64,000 bases of DNA from Macrolepiota albuminosa (taxonomy: Eukaryota; Basidiomycota; Agaricomycetes; Agaricales; Agaricaceae), in assembly GCA_027475525.1 (NCBI GenBank), contig JAMWFC010000033.1, positions 558,001-622,000 of the forward strand. The letters are read 5' to 3'. Below, one piece after another: positions 31,116-41,765 of this stretch. The notes below the pieces were generated by a model, which searched no databases, had not been told where the DNA came from, and saw only the letters and a program-made list of their open reading frames with translations. How positions within the stretch are numbered: the first letter of the stretch is position 1; each line of letters begins with the position of its first letter. The position numbers and the translations under genes are program-made.

Positions 31116-33726
31116 GATAATGAGAACAGAAGAAACCTAAACAGACTTGCAAAAAAGGCGAGGACGGCGTATGTACCGGGCTCCGAGGGCGACGAGTTCC
31201 AGTTCAGTGAGCAAATTGATCATCTTTTAAAGACGAAGTTAAGTGATAACCTTCTGGTAATCTGGCTTGCCAAGAGTATGCGGATCATCTGACATCGTGG
31301 TGCCGCCAGAGAGCCTTATATCATCGGTTGTGTCAGTTTATTCCTTCGTAGATTCGCTTGGCCTTGAGTGAAATTTGCTATTGGGAAGAGCCGAAGTTGG
31401 ACGAAAAAATGATCTATAAGGCCTAAGGGATATTAAACGAGTAGTCAAGTTTCACAGGTCAGAGAACGATTGATTATCACTGCAATACGGCATTGTCGCT
31501 GTATTCGGATTTATTATCGTAGTGGCCAATGAGTTAAAAAGAATGAAGTGTAAAATTGAGCGATCGGACGTTCTAACACCAACAGCGACTCTATCGTTAA
31601 CAAGTTGTCCACATTCCGCTTGATTCAGGCCTGTCGTCCGTGAGTCATTGGTGCCTGTATTCAACGCACGACAGGCATTCAAATGGGAAATCCTCTGAAC
31701 AGTGATTCGTACGGCGAAATTGACGCTTTGAATGGACCGATTACCACAAGCCTGGTTTGATTACCCCAAGTTAAGGCTTACTTGAAATTTTTGGTGTCGG
31801 CGGCCGACCTTCTAGGCTCGATGTTAAAATTCCGTCTTGCTTGGTTCATGTGGTGCTGGATGTCGCCAAAGAACTACGCATAAGGAACGTCGTGACCCAG
31901 AGATGGAGGAGACTTATAGCTGCTGCGGCACAAAATGAATTGGCCACCTGGACCGATATACCCGGATAAGAATCCATCTGGAAATCATCTGTTCTTATCT
32001 TTGCTCTTATCTTTTGCTGTCAAAAAATGCTCTGGGAAACTTCTCCTTATGTTGGCTTCTGATAGAAAATGATATTTCGATATCATCTGTCACCTTGTTT
32101 ATACATTCGCCTATTCGTTTCCTTCCTGCCCCTCCAACCATCTAACCCAGTTCTGCTTATTAAAGTTGGCTACTTGCTCGATAGAACTCGGACTAGGACT
32201 TTCCTTGCAACACCAATAGTACGATCGTCGATGGCAGGAACCTTGGAAACCTCTGGTAGTCATCACATGCAACCTCGTATCAACCTGCCTGTAGAAACTT
32301 GGTCAATATTCATCCAACATATTCAGACAAAGATGTATATAGTTCATCTTTCGAACTCCTCAGAATTCGACGCCCTTGATTTGACTATATATTTGACAGG
32401 TGCTCGTTACCGCTGTATAGCGTCTCAATCCCTACTGCGTAGATACGGTACGATGTCGATGACAACGCGTCGGCTGTAACTTGCTACAAGGTTTTCTTTT
32501 TTTCTTGGTGATAGTCGCATATGGGTCGGATGAGGTCAATCAAATTTAAAAGCCGAACGAAGTATAACTACATCGTAAAGCTTGATGCATTGATGCATGA
32601 TGACTTTGTTCAACGTCATCACAGATTAAGTTAGCCAAGCAAACTGAGGGTCGATTCCATTAAATAACTGAATAAACCGGTATTGCTGTCAACTCAACGT
32701 CTTCTTTATTCAACTTTGGAATACTCAATCCAATAAACTACAATGTCAATTATTCTGAAGGAATGTGAAAAGAATTATTTACCTTGTCCATGGCTGATAT
32801 GGTTAGGTGGCTAGGCTTGATTAGTTAGGACCCGGGTACGGCTTCAAAGCTTCAGGTGTCCATTAACTAAGGGTTTGGTTCTACACAAGAATCTGGTACT
32901 TATATCTTCAATCTCAAGGGCTAACTCTCCTGTAGAGATCGACTGTTGACTCAAGGACGCTCGCGTTCTAAAAAACTATCATAGCAAAGTCGAGTAAAAA
33001 AAAGTGAAGCCACCACCACAGTCCACCATTGAACCTTATCTCTATCCTAAACTACGCGTGTCTTGTCCTTTTATGTCGCTGTAGTAATGGAAGCTATTAC
33101 CAAAAGATAAATCATAACCTTACGCGCAGAAAGGACAATTTTAAATCTTACGCTTTTAGTCACCTGCAATGAGTGCAAAGAAGGATATGACAGAGGGGAC
33201 TAGAGGAAAGAAGTACATGCTTCACGTCGTGACATGCCCTGTTCAAGTCGTAAGGCACACATCCTTACAGGTGAGAGCACCTCAGGGAGAAGAGTCGCAT
33301 TAAGAACCTCAAGAGATGCTTTGAATAAAAGAAATGATAGAAGTTATTCAAAAGGCCGGAAGAGTTAACAAGAAGATGAAGATGAACAGACAACTGGAGC
33401 CCAAATAGAGAGTATTTGCAACAACGCTTGACATCTGAGAATGTGTCACGCAGCCCAAAAAGACTACATAGTCTTTGTTACTATATTACTATGTTGCCAT
33501 CCACCTACGCTAGAGGTACTAGCTAAGGACACGTCACTAATGACATGCCTCGATGGACCGTTAATAAATGTACTATAGCAAACGAAAACATAGAAAGATA
33601 TGTAAGTATCTAAATGGGCTTGTGGGGTAGCATCAAAACCCTCGTAAGGGAAAGCTTGCCACCACAGCAGAAGAAGGTAATCCAAAGGAGAGAGAAACAA
33701 TAAACGCAATAAAACAGTTCAGGCAT
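31116..33726. other. No clearly supported gene
   Basis: A plus-strand frame at 32069-32479 contains PRINLPVETWSIFIQHI, which loosely resembles the start of mushroom F-box proteins, but the rest is not recognisable. A minus-strand frame at 33464-33709 lies just downstream of the LINE stop and may be LINE 3' UTR. Confidence 0.3.
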
Positions 33727-36477
33727 CTAATCCACCCCCTGGCGGCCCGCCACTATTCTCTGAACCTGACCCCAAATACGTCCCGCGAGTCGGATGGATG
33801 CAAGGTGCCAGCTCACTGCGATCCTGTGAGTGAATCTCCTCGTTTCGAGTGGCACTGGCCGGTTCGTCCCCAGGATTCCTAATACGTCCGGGGTTCGACC
33901 TAAGTAGAAGGCAGTATTGTGGAGAGGCCACACGACAGGGTTATCCCGAAAGAGAGACTCAGCTGCGTTCATTAGACTCATGGCCTCATTTTCAGTGATC
34001 AACCCCCTGATCCGCATTTCGGAGCATTTCAGGTGAGTGGACTGACAGATTTCAGTCGTTGTTTTGAGCCTCCACGTCGTAAATCGCGGGCATTCGACAA
34101 ATATGTGATGTTCGTCCTCGATGGTGCAGTCACAGCCTAGGCGGCACGCAGAGGAACCGACCATTCCTCTTGAGAGAAGTCTCGCCGCGGTTGGTAACTG
34201 TCCCGACCTGACGTACAGCTGGACGACGGCGGAGTAGCACGAAATGGCTCTTAGATAGGGAAAGTCCGGGGGTACGTTCCGATCGTAAACTAGGCGTCGG
34301 AGGCGGAGGCCCAGGGTATGTTCTAAGTCCATCGCTGTTTTCTGAGCTAAAAGGCGGTCAGTGAAGCTGCGAATATTGGACTCGATCCACCCATCTCCTG
34401 TCCGATAGAACGAGTAAGGGTCCATGAGGAATGAGGGGGTCGGAGCGATTGGTGTATCTGAGTCAGTCTGTGCATTAACCGCATGCAAGTCAGCAGCATT
34501 GTTGAGGGTTGAAGGAAGGAAAGTGCCATCGGAGTGTCCCTTAGTGTAGGTAACTTTGGTCCTTCCGTCGAGAAGAAGAAGCACAATCCATCGGTAGTAG
34601 GACCGACCATTCATATGTCTCAGTCTGGCTTCAACATCGCCAGCCAGTCGATGCTCCTGAAGTAGCCTTACTGAGTTTAGGTGATCAGTATGGATCGTCG
34701 CTTCTGTTTCTCCGTTTTTTGACAGAATGATACCTGTAATGAGACCCATTAATTCACCGTGCAGAATTGAGAGGTTATGTCCCATCAGTTTTAGGGCCAC
34801 CGTCCTGGGACCTGTTACAGCCGCAGTTATCGATTTGTTCTCCAGCAAGCCCGCTTCCGCTGGGACCATGGAACCATCAGATCCCCATTGATTGGTGTTG
34901 CGGGCCTCGACTGTGGGAGGAATAGAGCATAAGTCAGCAAGAGCCGCAATGGTGGACTCAGCTCTAGCCCTGCGAGACACACGATCCACAATGAGGTCAG
35001 ATTGCCCCTCATACAACATGTCTAGTCGTGCAAAGGCCAACGCTTCACTCGTGCGACCCCAATTCCGAACTTGGGCTTCAGACCATGTACCGGGTGGTAT
35101 TGGACGTGTGGAGAAGGTAATCAGTAGTTCTTCATTCACAACCCAACGACCCATATCGCCTAGACGTAGGATCCCCATGGCCCTAATCGACCTAAGGACG
35201 TGTCCTGTTAACGTTAGGTGAGGTGGGATATGCGGCTTGATCAGTGCTAGGGCATGAGATAGTGAACAGTTACCCTCCGCTAAGTGACTCTGATCCGTCA
35301 ATCTTAGCGATACACCCAGTTTCGCCAAATGTTCCTGAGCTATGATCCAAGCTGACGGAATCGATTTCGTTAGTCTTACAAATGTACGATTTATGCCACG
35401 ACCATCCAACGGGCTTGCACAGCCGTTGAACTGGCAGGTCCAATCAGCAAGTGTGATGCGAGCCATGACCCGATAGGCCTCTACGTGATGGTTGAGATCC
35501 CTGGCTATGCCTTCGATCGCGATACCCGCATTGATTCGTGCTATAGAGGGGAAATCAAAACCGCCAAGATTGAGAGGAAGGGTCGAGACTAGAGAGGAGG
35601 GACAGAATGGAAAGCCCAAAATCTCGTGTACTCTTTGCATAATTCTCCCATCGATTTTGATAGCGTCGGCGTGTCTGATTGGTTGTAGGTACAATAGCGC
35701 TCTGCACCTCGAAATAATGTTTTGAGATATGACCTTGCGAACCAACGTGAATGGTGTGCGAACGGAGAAGCTCGGAAAAACAAATGAGTCGACAATACTC
35801 ATTAGTTCAGAGAATCTCGCCTTTGGGTCATCGACCTGTGTTCTCAAGAAGCTGAATTCGTTAGTGGACACAGGAACTTCATGCTCAGTGACAGCCCATG
35901 GGTCGACCCCTTGAGTGTTAGTGATGGAGGGGAATCGGAGAGTTTTGGGAAGAGGAGTTGGAGAGTTGATAACGTGGGCGGAGGTCTTTTCCCATGAGGT
36001 TAGCCACCCATACGCATATTGAAATCTTTCCATTTCCAAGGTGAACCGCTTTAGGCATGAGTGTGATCTAGCCACGAGAAAGCTGTCATCAGTAGCTTCC
36101 ATCATTGATATAGTCAGAGAGAACAAATCGTCAGGGAGATGGGGGTCTCCGGAATTACCTGACCTGCTCGAGATTGTGACAGCATCCGGATCTGCCCGAG
36201 CAATGTCGTCGAGGTATCGGTGCCCAAGGCTGGTTGTCATCGTGGACTTGAACGGAGACATGGGGCCTCCTTGCTTGGTAACACCATTGACGACAATATG
36301 CTCCGCTATGCCGAATGCCGTTCGTGGAAGACACCTAATGTCAGATTGAGCAGCATGATCCAGTTCGCAAATGGATGCTGGAAGTCCGTAGGCTAAACAC
36401 GCATCATAAAAACCATTAGGGGACAGATAATCGAATCCTTTCAGCAAATGGATGCTGGAAGTCCGTAGGCTAAACAC
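33727..36477 (-). CDS. LINE C-terminal region: RT, RNase H, Cys/His motif
   Basis: RT continues with GFDYLSPNGFYDACLAYGLP and NGVTKQGGPMSP. The catalytic box is EATDDSFLV (Asp pair at about 36080), where relatives have FADD. RNase H shows GSDGSMVPAE, ILHGELMGLITG, TIHTDHLNSVRLL and YTKGHSDG...NNAADLHA, giving a D-E-D-D type set. Near 34105-34160 a Cys/His motif C-x3-C-x-C-x5-H-H-x4-C follows, as in many fungal LINEs. The protein primes DNA synthesis on nicked chromosomal target. The stop is at 33727. Confidence 0.88.
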   Translation of the reverse strand: MFSLRTSSIHLLKGFDYLSPNGFYDACLAYGLPASICELDHAAQSDIRCLPRTAFGIAEHIVVNGVTKQGGPMSPFKSTMTTSLGHRYLDDIARADPDAVTISSRSGNSGDPHLPDDLFSLTISMMEATDDSFLVARSHSCLKRFTLEMERFQYAYGWLTSWEKTSAHVINSPTPLPKTLRFPSITNTQGVDPWAVTEHEVPVSTNEFSFLRTQVDDPKARFSELMSIVDSFVFPSFSVRTPFTLVRKVISQNIISRCRALLYLQPIRHADAIKIDGRIMQRVHEILGFPFCPSSLVSTLPLNLGGFDFPSIARINAGIAIEGIARDLNHHVEAYRVMARITLADWTCQFNGCASPLDGRGINRTFVRLTKSIPSAWIIAQEHLAKLGVSLRLTDQSHLAEGNCSLSHALALIKPHIPPHLTLTGHVLRSIRAMGILRLGDMGRWVVNEELLITFSTRPIPPGTWSEAQVRNWGRTSEALAFARLDMLYEGQSDLIVDRVSRRARAESTIAALADLCSIPPTVEARNTNQWGSDGSMVPAEAGLLENKSITAAVTGPRTVALKLMGHNLSILHGELMGLITGIILSKNGETEATIHTDHLNSVRLLQEHRLAGDVEARLRHMNGRSYYRWIVLLLLDGRTKVTYTKGHSDGTFLPSTLNNAADLHAVNAQTDSDTPIAPTPSFLMDPYSFYRTGDGWIESNIRSFTDRLLAQKTAMDLEHTLGLRLRRLVYDRNVPPDFPYLRAISCYSAVVQLYVRSGQLPTAARLLSRGMVGSSACRLGCDCTIEDEHHIFVECPRFTTWRLKTTTEICQSTHLKCSEMRIRGLITENEAMSLMNAAESLFRDNPVVWPLHNTAFYLGRTPDVLGILGTNRPVPLETRRFTHRIAVSWHLASIRLAGRIWGQVQRIVAGRQGVD

Positions 36478-36520
36478 GCATCATAAAAACCATTAGGGGA
36501 CAGATAATCGAATCTTTCAT
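36367..36520. repeat. 77-bp tandem duplication inside the LINE RT
   Basis: The sequence from 36367 recurs at 36444 (period 77). The second copy lacks one C (ATCTTT instead of ATCCTTT). The first-copy version keeps the RT frame. It is a probable assembly join. Confidence 0.9.
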
Positions 36521-39500
36521 CTGGTCTCTTTTCAGTAGGAATAGCGTGTTACCCGTGCGATGACTCCATGTCTTAAGACCCGCCAGGAAGCTCATCAGAT
36601 CTCGAGTTTGAACTCCTGGTTGGGTAGCCACCTGCGTTTGGGGGATGATGCCCATTTGTGCGGCATATGGAGAGAGTTTAAAGTTGAGCCATGTCATTGG
36701 GGAGTTGGCGAGAAAGTTGGAAATCATCAGACCCCTCCAGTTAGACAGGTCAGTACGTACGCCTCGCTTGTGAATGTAAGTTAGATGTGTGTCTTTCACA
36801 TTACCCGGGAAGCGAGCGTTAATCACAGAGTAATTGTGCAAGTCAAGAACTTTCAGCAACGCTAGATCTGATAAGTTTTTCACGCACCATTTTTCCCATC
36901 CATCTGGCCCTGGAGAGGGGCGAGGGTTGCCTTTTCTGAGCATCGCCCTGAAGTCTTCCAGAGTTGCTGCCATCGGCCAGATGAAAGGATCGCGATTAAC
37001 TCGTTCTCGTACATCAATCACAGATGGAGAGGTGAGCCATGGTTTAGGTTTATTAGGAGGGGGAGATCGCTTGTATAGGTTCGAGAAATACTCCCTTGTG
37101 ATCTCGACAACCTTAGCAGGATCGGTTTTGATGAGTCCTGGGTGCTGTGGTGAGTTAAGTGCTGTAGGTAGAGGAACAAACTTGTCAGAGCCCCCTAAAA
37201 TCTTTTTTGAGGATCCGCCCTGCAATACTCCCAGGATTCGACCATTATCATACCGCCGGGCACGCTCAGTGATTTCAGCCTTCTTAGCTGCGTAAAGTTC
37301 ACGATTGAGTTCTCGTCTTTTGATGGCTAGGAATTTGACGAATGAGTCAGCTGGTCCTGGGTTTCCCGCAGTGTAATCCGAGAGCAGGGTGTTGTACAAG
37401 CGTTCAGATGCCATCGAAATGGAGCATAAGCCACCCTTAGCCTTCAAGATAGCACCTCCAATGTGTCGAATCTTGGAAATGATGGTTCTAATCTTTGGTG
37501 AAGTAATGTTTTTTGTGGTTTGCCTATATGGCTGAGATCTTCCGAATATCTTCAGAGCAGCCGTTTCTAGAATGCCAGTCAGCTTTTGGTAACGATTAAT
37601 GTAGGACTCATCGTCTGTCACAGGGTCCTCCAAACCAGGATCAACGGCAATGAGCTTGTCGACCTCATCTGCAAATATAGAGAACTTTATTTTGTCCGTT
37701 TTATTGGGGAACTTGATTCTTGGAGGAGGTAGAGGTCTAAGAGGAGTGTATGGTGCTGGGCGGGGGCCAGAGGGAATGCTGGAGGAAGTATGCAAGATTA
37801 TGTCAGCACTAACTGTACGATGATCAGAACCTGGGATCCATGTAGGGTCAGTACGTATACCAAAGTCGGCTAGAACGGCTTTGGATACGACCACTCTATC
37901 AATAATATTGCCTCCGTCAGAGGATTTCCACCCCCTACATGTCCAGTCGTTGAACCGACTGCGGTCTGGGGTGTGCTGCCATAAGTCAGTCCCCTCGACA
38001 GATTCAAGAAAGCTGAGGTAGCATTGGCGAGCAAAGACATTATCCGAGGCACGCTCAGAGGCTGAGACCGTGGCATTTAGATCGCCAAACAAGGACCATG
38101 ACGTCTGGGTGTTCCTAATCACCTCTGTTAGACTTGGCCAGAAGTTCCGTGAGATTGCGTCCAAGTTGGGATCACACGGAGCATAAGCAGCAAAGACCCT
38201 ATGATTCAAGGATGACCCTTCTGCAGAAGGGATGACCACATCGACAGCGATAACCCGCCCCTTCAGGGCTTCATCTAGTAGAGGAACACGGGAGACAACC
38301 TGGATGTCCTTGCGTATGCCAAGTACAATGCCCCATTTAGCCAGGTGAGACGACAAACAACGGAGCCCATTCTCTTCAAAATATTCATAACCGTGGCAAG
38401 GAATTTTTGGGCCAACATTGGACCGAGTTTTGGTTTCCGAGAGCGCAAAGAAATATGGCGTGAGTTTAGCCATTAAGGAGCCAACAAGTGCTAGTTTGTG
38501 AGCACTCACAAGCCCGTTGGCATTCAGTGCGCACACATTAATTTTAGTTAGATTTTGCACTGGCAAGGCGTGCGCTCCGGAGACAAGAAAAGAAAATACA
38601 ATTAAATAGAGGAGGACACGGTGAAGAAGAATAAGAGATGGGACATGTTGTTGTTGTCGGACAGGGTCCAACCGAGAGTGAGAGTGGCCAGATGGCTGAT
38701 CGGAGAGTTTATCTCCAACTTCACTGCATGCTGATTGAGCAGTTTTTGGGTAGATACAAGAACAACGGCGGAAAGGTCTACAAGATGTATGACAAGATAC
38801 GTGGCAAGAAATGCAAGAAATTTGTGGTGATGTGCAAGAAAGGCGGCTCGAATCCAGAGACCGGAAATTGGAGAAAGCAGGAAAGGAAGGTAAAGTAAAG
38901 GCAACAGGTCTCGACACGGCCCTTGGCAGCCTCCCCAGCATTTCCTGTCTAGCATCCCTTAAAGCCCTTGAGGCCACGACCGGAGTCGGGGGCAGGTACA
39001 GCTTAGGTGAGGTACTGTTGTCCCAGGTGCCCGTGTTAATTACCCGAGCCACTGAATGTGAATTCGCACGCACCATTTCGCAGTCTTGGTCCTCAGTCAC
39101 GTCTGCCGGGAAAAGGTCCGGAGGCTGGGCAGCCAGAGGCTGAACCACTGGAGGCTGAGCAGACGGAGGCTGAACGACTGGAGGTTGAATACCCGAAGAG
39201 TTGAGAGTCTTCCTCTTCCTGGGTCTAGGCGTCGGAGTCAGCTGTAAGTTCGGGTCAGCGCGGGAAGTTGAGGCAGCAGGTGACGTGATTTGTGGTGGTG
39301 GTCGTCCCGAAGGAGTGGATGGCTGAGATAACGATCGTGTGGGAGCTGTACCAGACCCTGAAACACTAGACAACTTGTTAGTGTTATCACGAAGTTCAAC
39401 CTTTTTCAATTCAATGTTAGCGGTAATTTCTGTAATCGCACGCTCCAGTTCGGCTCTCCGCAAGGCATCAGGGCTGAGTAGTGCAGCGACCTGTAGGGAG

Positions 39501-39640
39501 CCCACTCTCGATTCCATTTCCTGAAGCTGGGCCCGAATCGCAATCTCCATACCCTGGATAGAGACTGCTTGTTGAGTATTCTTCATGCGGCCATCAATGT
39601 CGTTCATGAAGTCCACCATCTTAGATTGGTGTCCCAACAT
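36470..39640 (-). CDS. LINE middle region: coiled coil, endonuclease, RT N-terminal half
   Basis: Coiled coil comes first (QLQEMESRVGSLQ..., RRAELERAITEITANIELKK), then a Pro/Ser-rich linker with PPVVQP repeats and a hydrophobic segment (LILLHRVLLYLIVFSFLVSG) just before the endonuclease. APE-type endonuclease blocks are INVCALNANGL, ALSETKTRS (metal-binding E), LFGDLNATVS and WIPGSDHRTVS (SDH). The catalytic set is complete. The RT fingers follow (NPRPSPGPDGWEKW, VIHKRG-like YIHKRGVRTDLSNWRGL). The frame is lost at the duplication 36367-36520. Confidence 0.88.
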   Translation of the reverse strand: MLGHQSKMVDFMNDIDGRMKNTQQAVSIQGMEIAIRAQLQEMESRVGSLQVAALLSPDALRRAELERAITEITANIELKKVELRDNTNKLSSVSGSGTAPTRSLSQPSTPSGRPPPQITSPAASTSRADPNLQLTPTPRPRKRKTLNSSGIQPPVVQPPSAQPPVVQPLAAQPPDLFPADVTEDQDCEMVRANSHSVARVINTGTWDNSTSPKLYLPPTPVVASRALRDARQEMLGRLPRAVSRPVAFTLPSFPAFSNFRSLDSSRLSCTSPQISCISCHVSCHTSCRPFRRCSCIYPKTAQSACSEVGDKLSDQPSGHSHSRLDPVRQQQHVPSLILLHRVLLYLIVFSFLVSGAHALPVQNLTKINVCALNANGLVSAHKLALVGSLMAKLTPYFFALSETKTRSNVGPKIPCHGYEYFEENGLRCLSSHLAKWGIVLGIRKDIQVVSRVPLLDEALKGRVIAVDVVIPSAEGSSLNHRVFAAYAPCDPNLDAISRNFWPSLTEVIRNTQTSWSLFGDLNATVSASERASDNVFARQCYLSFLESVEGTDLWQHTPDRSRFNDWTCRGWKSSDGGNIIDRVVVSKAVLADFGIRTDPTWIPGSDHRTVSADIILHTSSSIPSGPRPAPYTPLRPLPPPRIKFPNKTDKIKFSIFADEVDKLIAVDPGLEDPVTDDESYINRYQKLTGILETAALKIFGRSQPYRQTTKNITSPKIRTIISKIRHIGGAILKAKGGLCSISMASERLYNTLLSDYTAGNPGPADSFVKFLAIKRRELNRELYAAKKAEITERARRYDNGRILGVLQGGSSKKILGGSDKFVPLPTALNSPQHPGLIKTDPAKVVEITREYFSNLYKRSPPPNKPKPWLTSPSVIDVRERVNRDPFIWPMAATLEDFRAMLRKGNPRPSPGPDGWEKWCVKNLSDLALLKVLDLHNYSVINARFPGNVKDTHLTYIHKRGVRTDLSNWRGLMISNFLANSPMTWLNFKLSPYAAQMGIIPQTQVATQPGVQTRDLMSFLAGLKTWSHRTGNTLFLLKRDQMKDSIICPLMVFMMRV

Positions 39641-39755
39641 GACTGCTTGTTGATCCTGTACAGATTTGAGCTCTCCTCTTTCATGAAGTCCACCATCTTA
39701 GATTGGTGTCCCAACATGACTGCTTGTTGATCCTGTACAGATTTGAGCTCTCTCT
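39603..39755. repeat. 77-bp tandem duplication inside the LINE coiled-coil region
   Basis: The sequence from 39603 recurs at 39680 (period 77). The second copy lacks one C (CTCTCT instead of CTCCTCT). The first-copy version keeps the frame. It is a probable assembly join. Confidence 0.9.
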
Positions 39756-41000
39756 CATATCTCGTACCTCATTCTGAAGGGCCTTTATCACTCCTGACAT
39801 CTGCTCAGCCCCCTTTGAAACTTGGTCGCCGAGGGTCACCTTCCGAAGAGGATTGTTGTTGAAATCCCATAAGAGGCGCGGAAGCGAGACGTTTTCCGGG
39901 AACCGTTTCCTGAATGATTCCTCGCTTTTTAGAATGAGTAACGTCGCTGCCCAGGTAGTCATGGAGAAAATGACCAGATCCGAATTAAGCTCCGTTGATC
40001 GAATGGATGCAAATGACGCAGGTGCAACCTTTCTAGCCCATCTTTCCAGGGGTCCTCCCAAGTCGTCAAAGTCCCTTGCTCCCGCAACGACCAACTCGAA
40101 GACTCTCTCTATCGGGATTTCCTTGAGGGGTTCGATACGGGCCAGGTGCCTAGATACTCTGGCTGGTACGTCAATTGATCCAAGCGCCATGAAGCGGTCT
40201 GCTTCGGCAGGGAGTAAGAAGGATACTTGTGGGCCTCCGAAGGAGGCAAAAATAGCTGCAACCCTGAAGCCGAGTCCTTCAATATGGGAGCGGATGACTG
40301 GAAGATGATCCTGAGGAATGCTATCCCTACTAACTGTGCCCGCATATAGTCCAAGAAGGCGACACGACAAGCGTTTATCACTCCTTCCTTTCCTACTCGC
40401 GCTCCATCTGACCTCCCACTCCGGTTTGGCTTCAGCGATGGCTGATGAGATGCGGTACAGCAGATCAACCCTGGGTTCCGACCCTGACGAGCCATCATCA
40501 TCAAGCTTGCCGAGCTCAATGTAACATGCCGAAGACACGTTAGATGGTCTGTCATTAAAGGGCGTAACCACAAAAGGTATTTTTCTAAAGTACCGGTATC
40601 TTGGTTCATTGCCAAGGGAGTTGATGAGGTTTTTTACAAGAGTGGTGGGAGTTTCGGAAGGAATGTGAGAAATGCAGCCGCGAACCACCAGCTGTTGTCC
40701 CTTGGGTTGACGTGCAGAGGATAGTGGGGACTCATCGTCCGACTCAGGCTCATAAATCGGTGTTGCAGGGCGCGCATCATAACCCGGAGCGTACGGAGTA
40801 TAACCCGGAATCTCGTCAAGAGGGATTGATAGGTCAGCAGGAGGATCGGTTGGGGGCACCGCCATGTCGGACATAGTAACTTGGCCAAGTAGCAGAGACA
40901 AACCAAACAAAGATGGAGTGAATGTATCACGTAAGTCACAGAAGAAATAGTCAGGTAGGTGAAGAAGCGTGGTAAGGATCAGGAGTATGAGTAGTCGCAA
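39681..41000 (-). CDS. LINE N-terminal, gag-like region
   Basis: The frame starts at ATG 41000; another in-frame ATG (MSDMAVPPTDPPADLS) is at 40874 and may be the true start. It contains a folded region of about 300 residues with no named domain recognised, then a helical stretch (SKGAEQMSGVIKALQNEVRD) that continues as coiled coil in the next segment. In other LINEs the equivalent protein binds the element RNA. The frame runs off into the duplicated 77-bp stretch and ends in an artificial tail. Confidence 0.75.
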   Translation of the reverse strand: MRLLILLILTTLLHLPDYFFCDLRDTFTPSLFGLSLLLGQVTMSDMAVPPTDPPADLSIPLDEIPGYTPYAPGYDARPATPIYEPESDDESPLSSARQPKGQQLVVRGCISHIPSETPTTLVKNLINSLGNEPRYRYFRKIPFVVTPFNDRPSNVSSACYIELGKLDDDGSSGSEPRVDLLYRISSAIAEAKPEWEVRWSASRKGRSDKRLSCRLLGLYAGTVSRDSIPQDHLPVIRSHIEGLGFRVAAIFASFGGPQVSFLLPAEADRFMALGSIDVPARVSRHLARIEPLKEIPIERVFELVVAGARDFDDLGGPLERWARKVAPASFASIRSTELNSDLVIFSMTTWAATLLILKSEESFRKRFPENVSLPRLLWDFNNNPLRKVTLGDQVSKGAEQMSGVIKALQNEVRDMRESSNLYRINKQSCWDTNLRWWTS

Positions 41001-41765
41001 AGGGTTAAGAAAATATCTCGAAAAATGATACGATCAGGATTCAGTGAAGGTTAACGTTAAGGTTCACGGTTAAAGTTTAAGTTAGAGTTGAACGTCAGGA
41101 ACAGTGAAGTCAGGGTTTTCAGCTAAGATAAGGAGGAGGAGGACTTGAGATGTTATGTAACGGTAGAGTAGGGAGAATGGATAATCTTGTAAGGGGAGAA
41201 TGGATAATTTTGTAAAGGCGGAAAAGTTTAAACAAAGGTTGATAAAGGTCTAATCAGGCTTCTAGGGCATAAATGCCTTCTAAAGTCACAGCTCTATGGG
41301 GTGTTGAGATGGCAAATGATTGTCTCGAGGTTGCGCCAGCAGATGAATAAGGAGTAAGCGTTCTCAGGGTGGCTTGGGCGCGGGATGAGGTGGGATGGTG
41401 GTGGTTGTTGTTGTTGTTGTTGTTAATCAACCCTCTCTAGGTCATGCCTAATTCCAGTTCGGCCTGAGCCAATTCCGGCTGAATAGGCATGGCAAATCTA
41501 TATTGGAAGAGTCGGAGGAGATATTGCTTGGACAAGCGCCGCCAGACGCGATAGTAACCACATTATATCCTTGATAGAGCACAGCCCCATTATACCGAAG
41601 AGATGTTCGGCGATTCCCGACTACACGTGACCCAGCTTTTGATCCATCCACAGACACGTCAATTCTGGAATTTATCTTCAAAGTCTACCTCTCGTCCTTT
41701 CAATTGCTTAATATCTTTTGATCAGGGGACACGACATATTCTAGCGTGAAAGCGCACGAAACTCT
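41001..41765. other. LINE 5' flank and PMT promoter region
   Basis: No gene is seen. A (GTT)n run lies at 41407-41424, and repeated GGTTAA/GTTAACG words lie at 41045-41085. The LINE 5' UTR probably reaches into this stretch; its end was not found. Confidence 0.4.

Larger units (their letters stand above)
33727..41000 (-). mobile_element. LINE (non-LTR retrotransposon) with gag-like, EN, RT and RNase H parts
   Basis: Three consecutive minus-strand frames (41000-39681, 39640-36470, 36477-33727) encode one non-LTR retrotransposon. The breaks coincide exactly with two period-77 tandem duplications (39603-39755 and 36367-36520), in each of which one copy lacks a single base. Discounting one copy while keeping the longer variant gives a single frame of 2374 codons. 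Domains in order are a gag-like N-terminus, coiled coil, Pro-rich linker, hydrophobic segment, APE-type endonuclease, RT, RNase H and a Cys/His motif. No target duplication or poly-A tail was identified, so the outer ends are the coding limits only. Confidence 0.9.

Noticed and set aside
32069..32479. Plus ORF as an F-box protein
   Set aside because: Only a short LP-x-E-x-W-like stretch resembles the family. The rest has no support, so no gene is called.
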